DNA of 64,000 nt from Ditylenchus dipsaci (Eukaryota; Nematoda; Chromadorea; Rhabditida; Anguinidae): positions 1 through 64,000 of the forward strand of contig SADC01000119.1 in the NCBI GenBank assembly GCA_004194705.1, read 5' to 3'. A program made the translations under genes and the position numbers. Under the pieces are notes generated by a model, which saw only the letters and a program-made list of their open reading frames with translations, was not told where the DNA came from and searched no databases. Shown here in pieces: positions 11,606-23,510 of this stretch (position 1 is its first letter; each line of letters opens with the position of its first letter).

Positions 11606-12600
11606 TTGCCGAAATCTTTCCGATTTCTGAAACTAAATTGACGAAAGAGCCTGAAAGAGTGACCAGACTAAAAATTGGATTATGAATATGTTGGAGCCAG
11701 TTAGAGCAGACATTGAGGGTGTGCTTGCATCGAAAGTCGACTACAATTTTTTTATTGTTGACTTCTGCGCTCTTCATAAAAAAATCCTAGCTCCAATACT
11801 GTATTGACCTCATCCACGCTTTTGTTTTTATCCACCTATCATTCACTTGTCTTACTTTTTAGAGAAAATTCTTCTCTTACTATATAGATGTTAGCAACTG
11901 TTCTTTTCGACACAAAGAGAATTTAACTTTTGTAATAACTTTTTTGTTGATAGTTAAGGTCATCGTTGAAAAATTTAAGCGCAGCTGGACCAAATTGGGT
12001 TAAAGCAATTTTTTAGATGTTTAACCGTCCGTTTTAATTTTTTTGCAACTATGAAACCCATAATTTTTTAAGAGTTCAAATAAATATATTGAACACAAAG
12101 TGATCAACTACAGGGCTGATTTTCGTATACTCGGGCAGCTTTTAGTGAAAAACATCAAGTAGTTGGAGCAAAAATATATTTTACGCACAATTTGTTATGA
12201 AGCATTGTTATGAACATACAGATACGGTATTTCAAATGGATATTTTGCGGTTTTACCGAGCGTCATACCAGCCTGGTTGATACCTTATTTTAGAGCTAAC
12301 TGATAGGCCTTCGTAGTTCCTGAAAATAGAATTAAAAAATAATTTTGGGCGGAAAAATAACAGCAGCGAAATTTATTTGGACACAAAGTGCATATCGTGA
12401 CTATCCTAGGGTCACTTATAAGAATTATTTTCGCTGATATGTAGCCTTATTATTTTTTATGAACCCCACCCAAAATTCGAAAAATAAAAAAATCCGAAAT
12501 TAAAAGAAAGAAAGTAAAGAAAATCTGGGACAAAAAGAACTAAATCTGGGACATAAAAAGTTTAACCTGTTTATTTAACCTGATTCTCATAGGGTCAAGT
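11606..12600. other. No gene seen
   Basis: This is AT-rich sequence with no supported exon, RNA gene or clear repeat boundary. Confidence 0.4.
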
Positions 12601-12603
12601 AGC

Positions 12604-12928
12604 TTAAAATCTTGGCGCTACTTGCATATACCCCCCCCCCGAAATCAACTTTTTTTCAAAGTGTTCCCAGACACCATACATCGACCTAAAATCACCTCAG
12701 GAGTTAAAAAAATTTTAGGTAGACCTAAAACTTAATTTTTCATTGACCAGAACCCAAAAACAATGTCTTTTTCGAACTTTTGAGGTGTTTTTGTTTACAA
12801 GAATTAATTATTCAAATTAATTATAATTATTAGTTATAATTCTAGGTCGATACAGGCTGTTTGAGAATACTTTTGAAAAAAGTTAATTTCGGGATAGAGA
12901 GCGGTGGTATATGCAAGAAGCGCCAAAA
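12604..12928. repeat. Palindromic MITE with poly-C arm
   Basis: TTGGCGCTACTTGCATATAC near 12611 is mirrored by ATATGCAAGAAGCGCCAA near 12908. Further matching blocks (TCGACCTAAAATCACCTCAG-like versus TTTGAGGTG and TAGGTCGATAC) give arms of roughly 130 bp. A degenerate relative occurs near 47750-47900. No clean target duplication was found. Confidence 0.65.
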
Positions 12929-13062
12929 TGTTGGTCTTGCCAAAAAAAAAACTGGCGATTGCAAGCTATTTCTAATTCTTAATCTTCTTGCTTTTTAGAC
13001 AAGCTACACCAATAGACTCTATTACTCGCAACGATTAGCCGCTGAATGACCCATCCTCTAAC

Positions 13063-16000
13063 ATGTCTTCCGCTACTCTCGGCCTAGATTTCGTGCTCAA
13101 TAAACTAGCCAACGCCAACAAGCTCAGCTTTCTCAACAACTCCTCCGACAACTACAGCAATGTGGTTAGCCCTGCAGTAGTCAACTGTTCGCCTAGTCGT
13201 CGACAAACCCTTCATTTGACCTGCCAGTAACAGCTAATCTACACACCCCTGCTACTCCTAACTCACCTGATTGCAACTCCAATGGAAACACTAGTAACGG
13301 GGACGCTGTAATGTGGAACAACTTCAACAAAAGCATGAGTAAGTTGGAAGAAATACTTAAAATCGGCAAGGAGTCGGAAATAGTACTCCTCAAATTAATA
13401 ATAGCTTCTTAATCCGATGGGGTTCATACTTGCTTTACAGCCGTGCCTAGTAGAGCAACATCCTAAAGTTCAGCCCTCACCTTGGTCTGACGCTTTTACT
13501 TCGATTTCCGAATTCTTTTGCAGAAACAGTGCCATTAGACTATCGCTCTATCCTAGAATACGTTTCCCTTTTTGCCTTGGTTCCCTCTGTTTTTTTTAAT
13601 AAAAAACAACAGGGGGACCAAGGCGAAAAATGGAAACGTATTCTAGGATAGAGTCTTGATAGAGTCTATTTCCCGAAATCATAAGTATACCCGTCTTTTC
13701 TGGAAGTGAGCACAGTTTCAAAAAATAGGAATAGTGGGTAATTTTGGAAAAATGGTAGTCATTTACAGAATTGGCTGGTAAAATTGGAATCCTTGCAAAT
13801 CGATTTTAGCAAAAAGATCACACAAAGGAGGGCAAAATTTGTCGGACGCAGCTGGGGATTGGACTGAGGGTTGGTCTCTTATCCTAATTGGAGTGTGAAT
13901 ATTAAGTTTACCGGTATGTATTTTCAGTCAGACTATCACGAAAGATTCCGCTTTCCGATTTTTGGGTTGTGTGTCAAAAATATAAGTGTAGGCGAAATAA
14001 CCTTGCTATAAAATAGCCTTTTTCAACCAAGTCACCACCATCTTAACTATCTCTTTATAATTCCAATAATTTCAGTGAAAGAAAAGAAGAAGTTCAACTC
14101 CGATGTGTCCGATATGCTGGTTGTAGAGGTGCTCAAGAGAAAAGAGCTGTTGGTAGAAAACAACACTAGTCGAGACCTAACATTCTCAGAGAACAAGCGA
14201 AATGCTTGGAATGATGTAAGTGGTAGAATTGATAGAATATTTTTTGGCTTCTTATATTAAAAAACTTTATGTTTAGGTTCGTCGCCTGCTTATGGACCGT
14301 TTCCCCACTTTGACTTAAATGTGGAAGCTATCAAGAGTCATTGGCGATACCGGAAACGAAAAGTTACAGATGCTTATCAGGACATGAAGGCGTAAGTTTG
14401 TTGTTGGACATAAATCTATTCATGTGTTATTTTGTGAAATTTTTAGTGGTGAATTTGAAGCCAGCAAAATCCAGGGCAAGATCTCTAAAGTAGACTATGA
14501 CATCTATGAAATGCTCAAAGAGTCAAATTTGCTGGAGAAGATCAAGGCTGAGAACTCAACAGCTAGTCCAGTAAGTCAGGAACAGACACAAAACATATTC
14601 TAAAATTAATTCGGTCATATAAAACGCCTCCAAATAGATAAAGAAAAATTTTTACCATTGAGGCTGAGCCATTTTACTACGGGCATTTTGGCTGCGCCAT
14701 TTTATCTCCTCTAATAACTCGCTTGGATGAGTTATTTTTTGGATCACTGAAAATCGGAAAAATTTGAAGTCGATCCGAGATCTTCGGATGCTCAATTAAA
14801 ATCTAAAAATTGAACCAGTAGCTCTAACAACTCCCCACCCTACGGACCTTATATCTCATCCTAGAGCAAATATTTCGCAAATCTGTTTTGCATTTTTTAG
14901 TTACCACGAGTTTACCTGATAACACTTTTCAGATTTTGGCACAACACCCGAAAATCTCAAAATCCGCCTCAAATTTTTCCGATTTTTTAAAGGAAAAATA
15001 TCTTCTCATGGGAGTTAATAAACGTCATACAGGGTGTCGCAAAATACGCGTGCATTTTTGAAAATTTTTGCGAGGTAGCTCCTTGCCCGGTCGATTTCCG
15101 TCTTTCGGGAACCATACCCGCGGAAATCTCCACATTTATAGGGTTTAGGAGCATAAACACAATATAATTGCAGATTAACACACAACAAAATTTATTGACA
15201 TGAAATTACAGCATTTTCAACACAAAACTCAAAATGTTTTCCTTCTGCAGTGATGCAGGCGATCGAACGAAAGCGGGGCGGAAATCAGAATTCATTCTGA
15301 AAAACAGACAAATAAGTTGGTTATAGCAACCGCTTTTTGAAGAAACACACAAAAAATGTAAGAAATAAACAATATTTGATAAAAAAAATTCAAAGAAATT
15401 TCAAACAACTTTTAAAAAGTGCACGCGTAATTTTGCGACACCCTGTACAGCTTTGCAAAATATTGACTGTAAGCTGAGATATAGGTTCTCAAGTTATTGA
15501 GTTATCAGAGGAAATACGCTATTATATTGAAAATGGTGCAGCTGAATTGCAGAACAAGTTTGTTTTTTGGCCCGTCTTTTTGTGAAACCGAGCATGAAAT
15601 TAAGAAATTGATAACAAAATTTTCAATTATTCGCGAACTAGCAGTCTTTCTTCTAACATGATCAAAATACCGGATACGATATTAAAAGCGAAATGTCTCT
15701 ATTATGCCAAGAAAAGTCCGTGAAGAGGACAAAGTTACAATTTGTTATTCGTGATTTTTTTAAATTTATTGGCTTTTTGAGACATTTATTAATCCTCTTC
15801 TATATTTTAAGAGTGAAGGCGAAGACCCTAGCCCAGACAACTATTCCATGGAAGACAATTGTGGAGAGAATGTGCCATCTAGCATGCTAAATCCCATGGC
15901 TTTTCTCACACAACCACTCCTCAACAACTTTTCCAACAGTGTAACGTGGTGCTGATCCCAGGTCCTATCTGGAGCACTTAGCTGCCATGCTAACCCACAA

Positions 16001-17359
16001 AGCTGCTCAACAACAGCAACAACTGCTAGGTGGTATACACCATGCGAACTACAGTGCAACCGGAGAAGGGAATGTCAACCACCAACAGTTGTCAGCTCCA
16101 TTCACCAGCTGCTCTTCATCTGTGTCCCCTCCAGCCGTGGCTGAACATGCCGCAGGCCAGCAAGGAAACAATAGAGAAGAATTTGTGGACACAACTGTGG
16201 TCAAACAGGAGGTCATGCAGGAGGACTGCAATAACAACAACAATGAAATGAGTAAGTGCCAGCATTACTTCATTTATAAAAAGCAAAAACTTGGAGTTTT
16301 CGATCAAAAGATCGAAGTGAGGCCTCCTACATGATAAGTTCTTCAAATAAAAAATCCATTATTGCGTTGGCTAGAATGGTTTTCACTCATGAAAATAATA
16401 GAGAGAAAAATTTTGACTTTCTCACGCTTCACTCTGTTCGATCCACTCTGTTTGATGAAAATCCATAGCTTAAGACGCTATATTCTACTTTTCATTCTTC
16501 TATCGAGTGTCTGTCGCACTTTTTGTTTTTTGTGTTAAAAATTTTAACCTGTGACCTGGAATCTAAAAATTTAGGGTTTCGGAATCCCGATTAGTCAATT
16601 TTAGGATTCAGAGTCAGACGTTAAAAATTTTTCACGTAAAAAACAAAAAGTGTCAATAAAAGAATAAAAAGTAGCATATGGCGTCTAGAATTTTCAGCCG
16701 TCGATTTCCGTCAAAAAGTGAGACGAAAATGCGTTAGACAGCAAAGTATCGCAATCCCTATTTTCTGCCATTAAATTACTGAGTTTGCACTTTAAATGGA
16801 TAAAAATTACGAACAACAACTGGCAAAAGATGAAAAAATTGGGCCAAAATTAGTAGGCTCAGCTAAGAGTTAACTGTAATATAATAAATATAATTGTCTT
16901 TTTCAGAGTTCGACGTAGCCCAACTGATATCGGGCCAGAACAATTTGATGTCAACGAATACACAACAAATTGGTGGAATTCTGCCTAAGCCTACATCCAG
17001 TCACATGCCCAGACGAAACGCTTACGGCGTCCTGATCCCATAAATTTAGAAAAGAGGGGATGGCGTCCTGCTAATCCACATGTGTCAAATGTGCAAAGTG
17101 TGCCTTTGCCTGCCACTTCGACCGTGGGTTCCACAGACTTAGAAGAGTGCCAAAGATGGCTTTCATGGTTTGTTTAGCACTACATTTCTAACAATTTAGC
17201 TAAACAATCAATTTCAGGCCCAAAGGGAGGCGTTTACAGAGCTCAAAGTTTGATAGTTGACATCAAGACGGCAGTTATGCCCAAGTCATGCTTGCCCTGC
17301 ACAACTACAACAACAATAGCAACACTCCAAATGCCAGATTAGACAGTGCTGAGGAATGA
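13063..17359 (+). CDS. Myb/SANT-like DNA-binding domain protein
   Basis: Seven exons are inferred: 13063-13338, 14076-14215, 14277-14391, 14447-14570, 15812-16251, 16907-17167 and 17218-17359, all with GT-AG borders and compatible phases. Exon 1 is Asn/Ser-rich. Exons 2-3 encode a compact basic helical domain (KRNAWNDV... then IKSHWRYRKRKVTDAYQD) resembling the Myb/SANT-like or zeste-type domain, hence a nuclear DNA-binding role. Exon 5 has a Gln run (AAQQQQQLLGG), and exon 7 ends Asn-rich. Single-base losses break the frame at about 13200, 14312 (CCCC), 15945 and 17029, and an in-frame TGA lies near 17259. Surrounding protein stays coherent on both sides, so assembly indels are the simpler explanation than decay. 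Introns hold a hairpin (13540-13665), a TA-flanked MITE (15030-15445) and a decayed palindrome (16480-16690). The subfamily is uncertain. Confidence 0.72.
13540..13668. repeat. Hairpin with CCTTGGTCCC motif in intron 1
   Basis: CTATCCTAGAATACGTTTCC and GCCTTGGTTCCCTCTGTT are followed, after a short AT loop, by their inverse copies, giving a nearly perfect ~60-bp stem within intron 1 of the Myb/SANT-like gene. Confidence 0.75.
15030..15445. mobile_element. TA-flanked Tc1/mariner-like MITE in intron 4
   Basis: The TIR CAGGGTGTCGCAAAATACGC is mirrored at the right end (GCGTAATTTTGCGACACCCT), with TA on both sides (15028-15029 and 15446-15447). A subterminal block (GCGAGGTAGCTCCTTGCCCG) is shared with the element at 48683-48941. 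It is non-coding. Confidence 0.82.
16480..16695. repeat. Decayed palindrome related to 60671-61063
   Basis: Arm sequences such as CACTTTTTGTTTTTTGTG and CAAAAAGTGTCAATAAAAGA, together with ATTCTACTTTTCATTCTTCT / AGAATAAAAAGTAGCAT, match the palindrome at 60671-61063. It lies in intron 5 of the Myb/SANT-like gene. Confidence 0.6.
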
Positions 17360-18127
17360 GTGAAGATGGCAACTGATCTACTTGGATGACGGAAAAAGTT
17401 AATACAGTTAATAAGTTTTGCAAATTCATATTTATTGTTAATAGCAAATGGGTTGCACTGCCTTAAAAATCTTATGTAAAAAATCTTATATTGAGACTAG
17501 AAATAACTTATTTCCTCTAATAATCCTATTCCGAGTTTGTGAGATTATTAATATAAAAATTGCACTTTTATTTATTGCACTTTTAGCTACCATGAGCTCT
17601 GAAGATTTCCCTTTTTTCAGTTTGTTTTTACACTTGATAACATCGAAATCGACCTCAAATTTAGTCAATCTCAGGAGTTTGAAAAAGGCCCCCTGGGACA
17701 TTTTTCCATCAGGGCTGTGAAATACGGAATCTTCACGACCTCTTCTCACTTCACTATTGCCCATATATTTTGATGCCATTGATCCAATTACCTGCATATT
17801 GCCATTCCAATCGCATACACAGCCATTTATATCATTTATTGTTTTTAATTATTGTTGCATAATTTATATTTGACCACCACATATTGCCTATTTTTGAAAA
17901 CTTTTTTTGCAGAAAGTTTTTAACTCAAAGCTTTACTTATTGTTTTACTTCATTCAAACCTGTTTCTTTATTATTGTTGTTGCATCGTGAGCAGCATCAT
18001 CAACGCATCATTCACTTTGTGATCACACTTCAATATGTTTATCTGCATATTTTTATACAAAAAATATTTATTCACTTGGTAATTTTATGCCTCAAATGCT
18101 CATTTCAAGTCTTTTTTGATAAATAAA
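17360..18127. other. 3' flank of the Myb/SANT-like gene
   Basis: This is AT-rich sequence probably holding the 3' UTR. Open frames on both strands (about 17450-17800) overlap and show no coding character. Confidence 0.35.
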
Positions 18128-18135
18128 CGTAATTA

Positions 18136-19142
18136 TAGTGATGTGCATTTGTCATCTAACGATATAACGATACGATACTTTTGAACTAATTTTCAAACGA
18201 TCGATATAACGATACGATATGAATTTTGGCAACGATATATCGTTACGATATGCGATATGTTTCCCCAAAAGCGGACAAAGCTTGAAAAATCTTTCGTGGC
18301 TGCTGCGCGCCCTCAAATCCACCTCAATATTTTCATACCAGTTTAATGCTATCTAATATCTACACTTCGCAACAACAATAAAACAACAATTCAAAGACAT
18401 AATCTGTAATTTTGAAGGTTTGCGTGGCACCGTGATTTTTCGACTTTGTTCTATTGTACAGGTTATACACTAAACGATTACAAATTTAATGCCGAGCAAT
18501 TTGTTTCGATGGGTCACACCGATTTATCCTGAAAATGTTGAGTTATGGCCTTTTATAGTGGTGTGATTATTTTTCACCACGAAAAATGACCTTTTTTCTT
18601 AAAAGGTATAGCGTGGGTTTGTTTTATATTTTTTCATATGCGTGTTTGAGCTCATTCACTCGGATTGAGCAGCTCTACAAGCTTTACAAGAAGTTCACCA
18701 CATTGTTGCGGAATTTTGGATTTCAGACCAGGTTAAACTAAAATCACAAATTTCGATGTGTGCACTTTTTATCAAAATATGCGATTTTAAACTTGACGCT
18801 ACCGAGGCGGGGAAATATTCCCGTGCTTTCTGATTAAACAACATCTGTTCCAAAGTCTTACTCTCGCCGGTCAACACTCTGATATGTTCATTCAATAGAT
18901 GCGACAACAGTCGGCAAAATGATACCAAAAATTGTCCCGTAAGCGAAATTTTGGTGAAAATATCGCTCAAATTTTGATCAAAAAATCTCAAAATCGCTAG
19001 GCGCGATATTTTTTAAAAAGACGAAAGCGATATACAATATTTTCAAAAAGGTGCAGCGATATTTGCCATCGATATTTTTGACCTAAATCGGGAACGATGG
19101 AACGATATTATCGTTACGATATATCGATCGTGCACATCACTA
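18136..19142. mobile_element. hAT-like element with AACGATAT repeats
   Basis: The ends TAGTGATGTGCA and its inverse (GTGCACATCACTA) bound about 1.0 kb. Flanks CGTAATTA (left) and GTAATTTA (right) look like an 8-bp duplication differing by one T. Motifs such as CGATATAACGATACGATA fill the first and last ~100-150 bp, while the core is unique. A minus-strand open frame of 98 codons (18695-18991) in the core resembles nothing I know and is not supported as a transposase. Confidence 0.7.
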
Positions 19143-20330
19143 GTAATTTATGTTTTCCTTTAAGATATAATCAGTGTAATTAAAATCTAGCCTAGCTCTG
19201 ACCTGCCTGCGTTCGTTGGTGCTTGCGATTTTAATAAAAAAGCGCGGAGAAAGTAAAAGTAAAATCAGTAAAAAAATTCATAAAGCTTGTATTTGGAACA
19301 TAAATTTCATACCGGGCAGGCGAGAGTTTTCAATTTTGTAATCAAAATTCAAACCAGCTTGAACGTTTCGGTTGTTTGCCGATGGTTTTGCTTGTTTCTT
19401 TCCATCTATGGAGGAATGACATTCTTGCAATATACTTTTTTTCCGATCTGACTGATTAACGGGTTTTAAAAATATTCACTTTATATCAATTAGTCTAGAA
19501 TCCTTTGATGAGTTTCAGAATTGAATTTTAAATTTTTGCATAAATTGGTTTGGTTTGCAAAAAGCTGAATTATCTACGAAAAACTTTAAAATTCTTATAT
19601 GTTAAAGTTTTTCTTTTTATTGTTTAGTATCATGCAGCCCGGTTCTTTCTAACAAGCTATCAAATTTAATTGAATGATTTGAGAAGCTTTGGGGTTTGAA
19701 TTAAGTAAAAAACATGAAAATTAATTCATTCAACACCCTAAATCTCTAAATTTCTAAAATCATTTGGTTAAGTTTGATGGCTAATTAGAAAGCTGAGGTC
19801 CTGCGCTTTAGAAACTTAAATAAAATTAAAACAGCAATTTATAGAAATGTCAGTTTTATGTTAAGTTTGCTTTTTCGTTTCAGATTGCAGCTTTTTAGCT
19901 AACCAAATCAGTATAAGCAAAAAAGTTAGAATTTAAAACTTATCAAATAATTTATCTGCAACTATTCTTATAAAATTTACATTGTGGAACCTATTAAAAA
20001 TTTTTGGTAAATTTATGTAAATATAAAACTTTGAAACCCATTAAAGAGTCAAAACAAAGGAAATTTAGAAGCAACAATTTTCTTTACAGCTAAATGCTAA
20101 TACGAATCTGCCCAGTTGACTTTGTTCTTAGAGTTGTTGACTATTGCTATGTTTTTTATTGTTACTACAGTTAAACCTCTAAGAACATCTAAAAAGTAGA
20201 AACTTAATCTTTATTTTTTTATAAATTAACTTTTTGGTACAAAACATCTGCAAAGGTCCTGCAATATAAGCACTTGGATGCAAGGAGCATTTAAAGCAAA
20301 GGATATGTCTTCATTTGGAGACGCGAGTCA
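19143..20330. other. No gene seen
   Basis: This is AT-rich, apparently unique DNA. No exon, RNA gene or paired repeat could be supported. Confidence 0.35.
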
Positions 20331-20333
20331 ACT

Positions 20334-20895
20334 TCAGTTAAATTTATGTACCATGTAAAACGGTTGGAATGATAGGCTTATCAGCTGGTCAGAGTTAAGT
20401 TTCACATCCAAATTTCCCTGTACTTCCAGATCAAGAACATCGTCTGTGTGGGTATTTCCTTGGGATTGTTTATTATTTTCAAGAAATCGTTCCCACTGCT
20501 TTGGATACCTAAAATTTAACTTTATGAAGAGAACAAAATGCTAAAGCTGTTTCAGTGTGTTTTGAAAAAATGACCTTTTTCGCACTGAAATCCGTCTTTC
20601 TCTGGAAAGCCTTTTTTAATATATACTTTTCACACCCGGTCGAATTCGAAATTCTATCGTAATACTTAATAGCATCTTGAGAACAAATTCCTTTAAACTT
20701 ATTCAAAATTAACCTAATGCCATGCCTAACCATAGCGTTTAATGAGTAGACTTCAAGTAGAATTCAATTCTACGTTGAACACAAGCTGTACACATTCTAA
20801 TTCACTGCCCACTTCGAAAAGTGCTTTTCTAGCATCAACAAAAGACTCTAAAAAATAAATATCAGAACAAATAAGTGTGTGCAAAACCCGCACTG
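20334..20895 (-). CDS. Unrecognised split gene (3' exons)
   Basis: Three open segments on the minus strand look like exons. The first follows a TTTTTTAG acceptor near 20848 and reads ESFVDARKALFEVGSELECV up to a GTAGAA donor near 20773. The second (about 20700-20540) reads GICSQDAIKYYDRISNSTGC and continues with KKAFQRKTDF. The last (20508-20334) starts after TTTTAG, begins YPKQWERFLENNKQSQG and ends at a TGA. The scattered Cys and charged helical character recall small secreted ecdysozoan proteins, but I do not recognise the family and do not assign a function. The start codon and upstream exons were not found. Confidence 0.42.
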
Positions 20896-21445
20896 TCCTA
20901 CAATCTGGTGCGTTTTTCGCCTTGGTCTGAATGCATTGTTATTTCGGACTGTGCTTAGGCAAGGATAGGCCAGCCTATGTGAAAATAAACAAAACATATG
21001 GTTTTACCTTTTTTGTTTTTTTGAGACATTTCTCTAATAAAGCCTGTTCATAAAGTGTAGAATACTTAAAATTATTGGCGTCCCACCTAATTCAATCCAA
21101 AACATTTCAAAAACAAATTATGTTTTTCTTGAAAGCCAAAACAGGACAAACGCAAACTGCTTCTTGGCAGCTTCCTTCAAACAATACACTGGCTTTTTAA
21201 AGGTTTTCATTAAACGTTTTATTCTGATAGTTCTACGACATCTTTTTAGGCGAGAGATGCAGATCAGGCACAAAAGCAAAAAAAAGGAATACAGTTTTCA
21301 ATGAGTGTCTTTGTTTGGAAGAAGCTGCCATGAAGCAATTACGTTAATCCTGTTTTAGTTTTCGGTCCCACTTTTTTAAGCCAATCCTCGGAAAGATAGG
21401 CTAAATAAATGCCATGCCAGAGAATAGTTATCAAAACGCTGCATA

Positions 21446-23025
21446 CAGTCAGCCCTCGATTTACTTCACCCCCCTCAAGTTCGTTCCACCTAGGGTCTGA
21501 CACTTTTTTTACCCTGATTTTTAAAGCTTTTGCCAGTTGTTGCAATCAGTCGCAAATGTCGCAAGAATTCTAATTTTGCCGATCGGTTTGTGAATGACAA
21601 AAAATTTTGCCGTACAGACCCGCGGGTACTCGATTTGATGTCACGCTATTTTAGAAAGGGTGACGTTAAATCGAGTACCCGCAGGTCTTTTCGGCAAAGT
21701 TTTTTCATTCGCAAAAAACCATTGGCAATATCAGAATCCTTGCGATATTTGTGATTAGACTGACGAAGACAACTGAAAAGGTTCCAAAACATAAAGTAAA
21801 GTCGGGGAAAGTAATAGGTTGTTGTCCAGAGAATTGCCCTGGGGAATCAGTACCAGAACAACAGGGTGCTACGGCTCCCCCTCCCAAACTCACAGCATCA
21901 GGACTACAATCAGGAGTAGATTTTATTATTACCGGCGAAGTGAGAGAAATGGACAAACTATTAAATTCTGTGGATCTGTTGACGCTGGATCTTGAGGCGC
22001 TGGCGAGGAGAGCTGAAGACCACCATGGCACTCGAGTTCTGACACTGGAAGAAGGCGCTGGAATTGAAGGCTGGAGAGGTCCCACTGGCTTGACTTGCTT
22101 GGACGACAACCATAACACCCATCACCGGCGCAGGAGAAATGACGTGACTTGAGGCGGAGGACGAGACATGCGGGAGACTTGGCGGCAGACGGAGGACGAG
22201 ACCAAAGGAGCATCGGCAGTGCACTTTGGAACCTGGAAATTCATCGGCCGGCGCTTGGCACGGGCGCCGGAAGAGACACGCACTAGGCGCATCAACCCTG
22301 GTAGGACTGGCTGTTAAGGACGCTCTAAGAGCATCAACCCTAACAGAACTGGAGGTAGGTCTGGAGATCGGGGACTGAAGATGATCCTTGGCTTGGGCCT
22401 AGAATCGAGTTAGTCACCCTGGCGCTGGAGTAGAGCCAGTCCTCGAACTAGACACTAAGTGGACTGGAATGAGGACACTCTTGAAGCATCAACTCTGGTA
22501 GGACTGGAGGTAGAACTGGATGAGGTCTGGGACACCAGACTCAATAATGAGACACTGGATGAGTCTTTCTTAGAAAGAACGAAACGCTGGTATGGCTGTA
22601 GCCAAAGGAGAAATAGCGCTGGCGAAATAACTGGAAGGAAAAGACTCACGGGATAGGGCTGGCGAGACCTGGCCCACGGACTGATCGCAAAGAGAATCAC
22701 TGGCGAGTATCAGCGAAGGAACATTGGGAGCGAGGCAACATCAATGCAAAAGAGCTAATTCAGAGAACATAAATATATCCAGAATTTCTTGTGCATTGTC
22801 GCCCCGTCACGGGGCCCCGTGTCTAATGTTTCTTCACGAGACAAATCAAGATTCAAATAAATCTTTCTGGCGAGTTTTCTCTGGAAATATTTCCTTTTGG
22901 TTTTCTATAGGGAATTCGCTGGAATGCGGGAAAGTAAGCTGGGAATCCTTTACAATAAGGTAAAAAGGTGTCGAACCTAGGTGGGAACGAACTTAAGAGG
23001 GGTGACGTAAATCGAGGGTTGACTG
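21446..23025. mobile_element. Composite TA-flanked pogo-like element with GC-rich core
   Basis: The left TIR CAGTCAGCCCTCGATTTAC and right TIR GTAAATCGAGGGTTGACTG lie next to TA (21444-21445 and 23026-23027). Subterminal blocks (AAGTTCGTTCCACCTAGGGT and its inverse) are as in related MITEs. An inner palindrome at 21590-21740 carries GACCCGCGGGTACTCGATTT and its inverse, the same core as the MITE at 40073-40551. Between about 21790 and 22760 lies a much more GC-rich segment that does not match any other sequence in the window. Confidence 0.75.
21751..22700. other. GC-rich segment of unknown origin
   Basis: This segment is clearly richer in G and C than the rest of the window and has overlapping long open frames on both strands (21751-22152 plus; 21705-22118 and 21961-22224 minus). 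It repeats degenerate phrases such as GGAGGACGAGAC and CATCAACCCTGGTAGGACTG / CATCAACTCTGGTAGGACTG (about 22291 and 22489). A proline- and charge-rich plus-strand frame (21751-22152) could be protein, but the opposite frames are equally open because of composition. It may be cargo captured by the surrounding element, or a fragment of another transposon. No function is assigned. Confidence 0.4.
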
Positions 23026-23244
23026 TATAAACAAATATTAGCCAACGAAACTGTAACTTGACAAGCGCAAATAGAATACAGCAACCACAGAGAGTAAAAA
23101 CCACAAACAGTACAAAAGCACTCGCAAAGTACAATAATAGATCAAAAATGATGCATTAGTCAGTTTCAAGTCGTAATGATATAAAAAATTAATCAATTTT
23201 TGCTTTAAAACATTTACTTTTTTGAACATTGTCGTAAAAATATA

Positions 23245-23403
23245 TGAAGTGTACACTATAGAGAGAGGCGTTTATTGAGTTCGTTCCAGCCCAGGTGTGC
23301 ACTATGGCGGGGGTCTGTTAGTATAAATTCATAAGGTGGCCAATCACATCGGAATTGGTGTGCACTATGGCAGGGGTGTACACTAGGAGGGAGTCGACTG
23401 TAG
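23245..23403. repeat. Partial MITE with GTGCACTATGG motif
   Basis: GGTGTGCACTATGGCGGGGG at about 23297 and a near-copy at 23357 precede an end GGAGTCGACTGTA of the pogo-like type at 23391. The left end lacks the matching TIR. Confidence 0.5.
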
Positions 23404-23510
23404 AGCAAAAACCAATTTGAAATCGCACCAGTTTTTGTGACTCACCCTGTATACCAAGGCAGAAAGAGGTCAGTAAATAGGACAGGGCTGTGATACCTCT
23501 ATGTGATACT

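Noticed and set aside
13063..17359. Programmed frameshifting or RNA editing to explain repeated frame breaks
   Set aside because: There are too many sites, in unrelated genes, a retroelement and a tRNA, with homopolymer context and no shared slippery motif. Assembly indels explain all of them.
18695..18991. Possible transposase in the hAT-like element
   Set aside because: The 98-codon frame lacks hAT motifs (no BED finger, no dimerisation region); it is not supported as coding.
21705..22224. Protein genes on both strands of the GC-rich segment
   Set aside because: The overlapping open frames on opposite strands are expected from composition; none has a recognisable domain or splice context.
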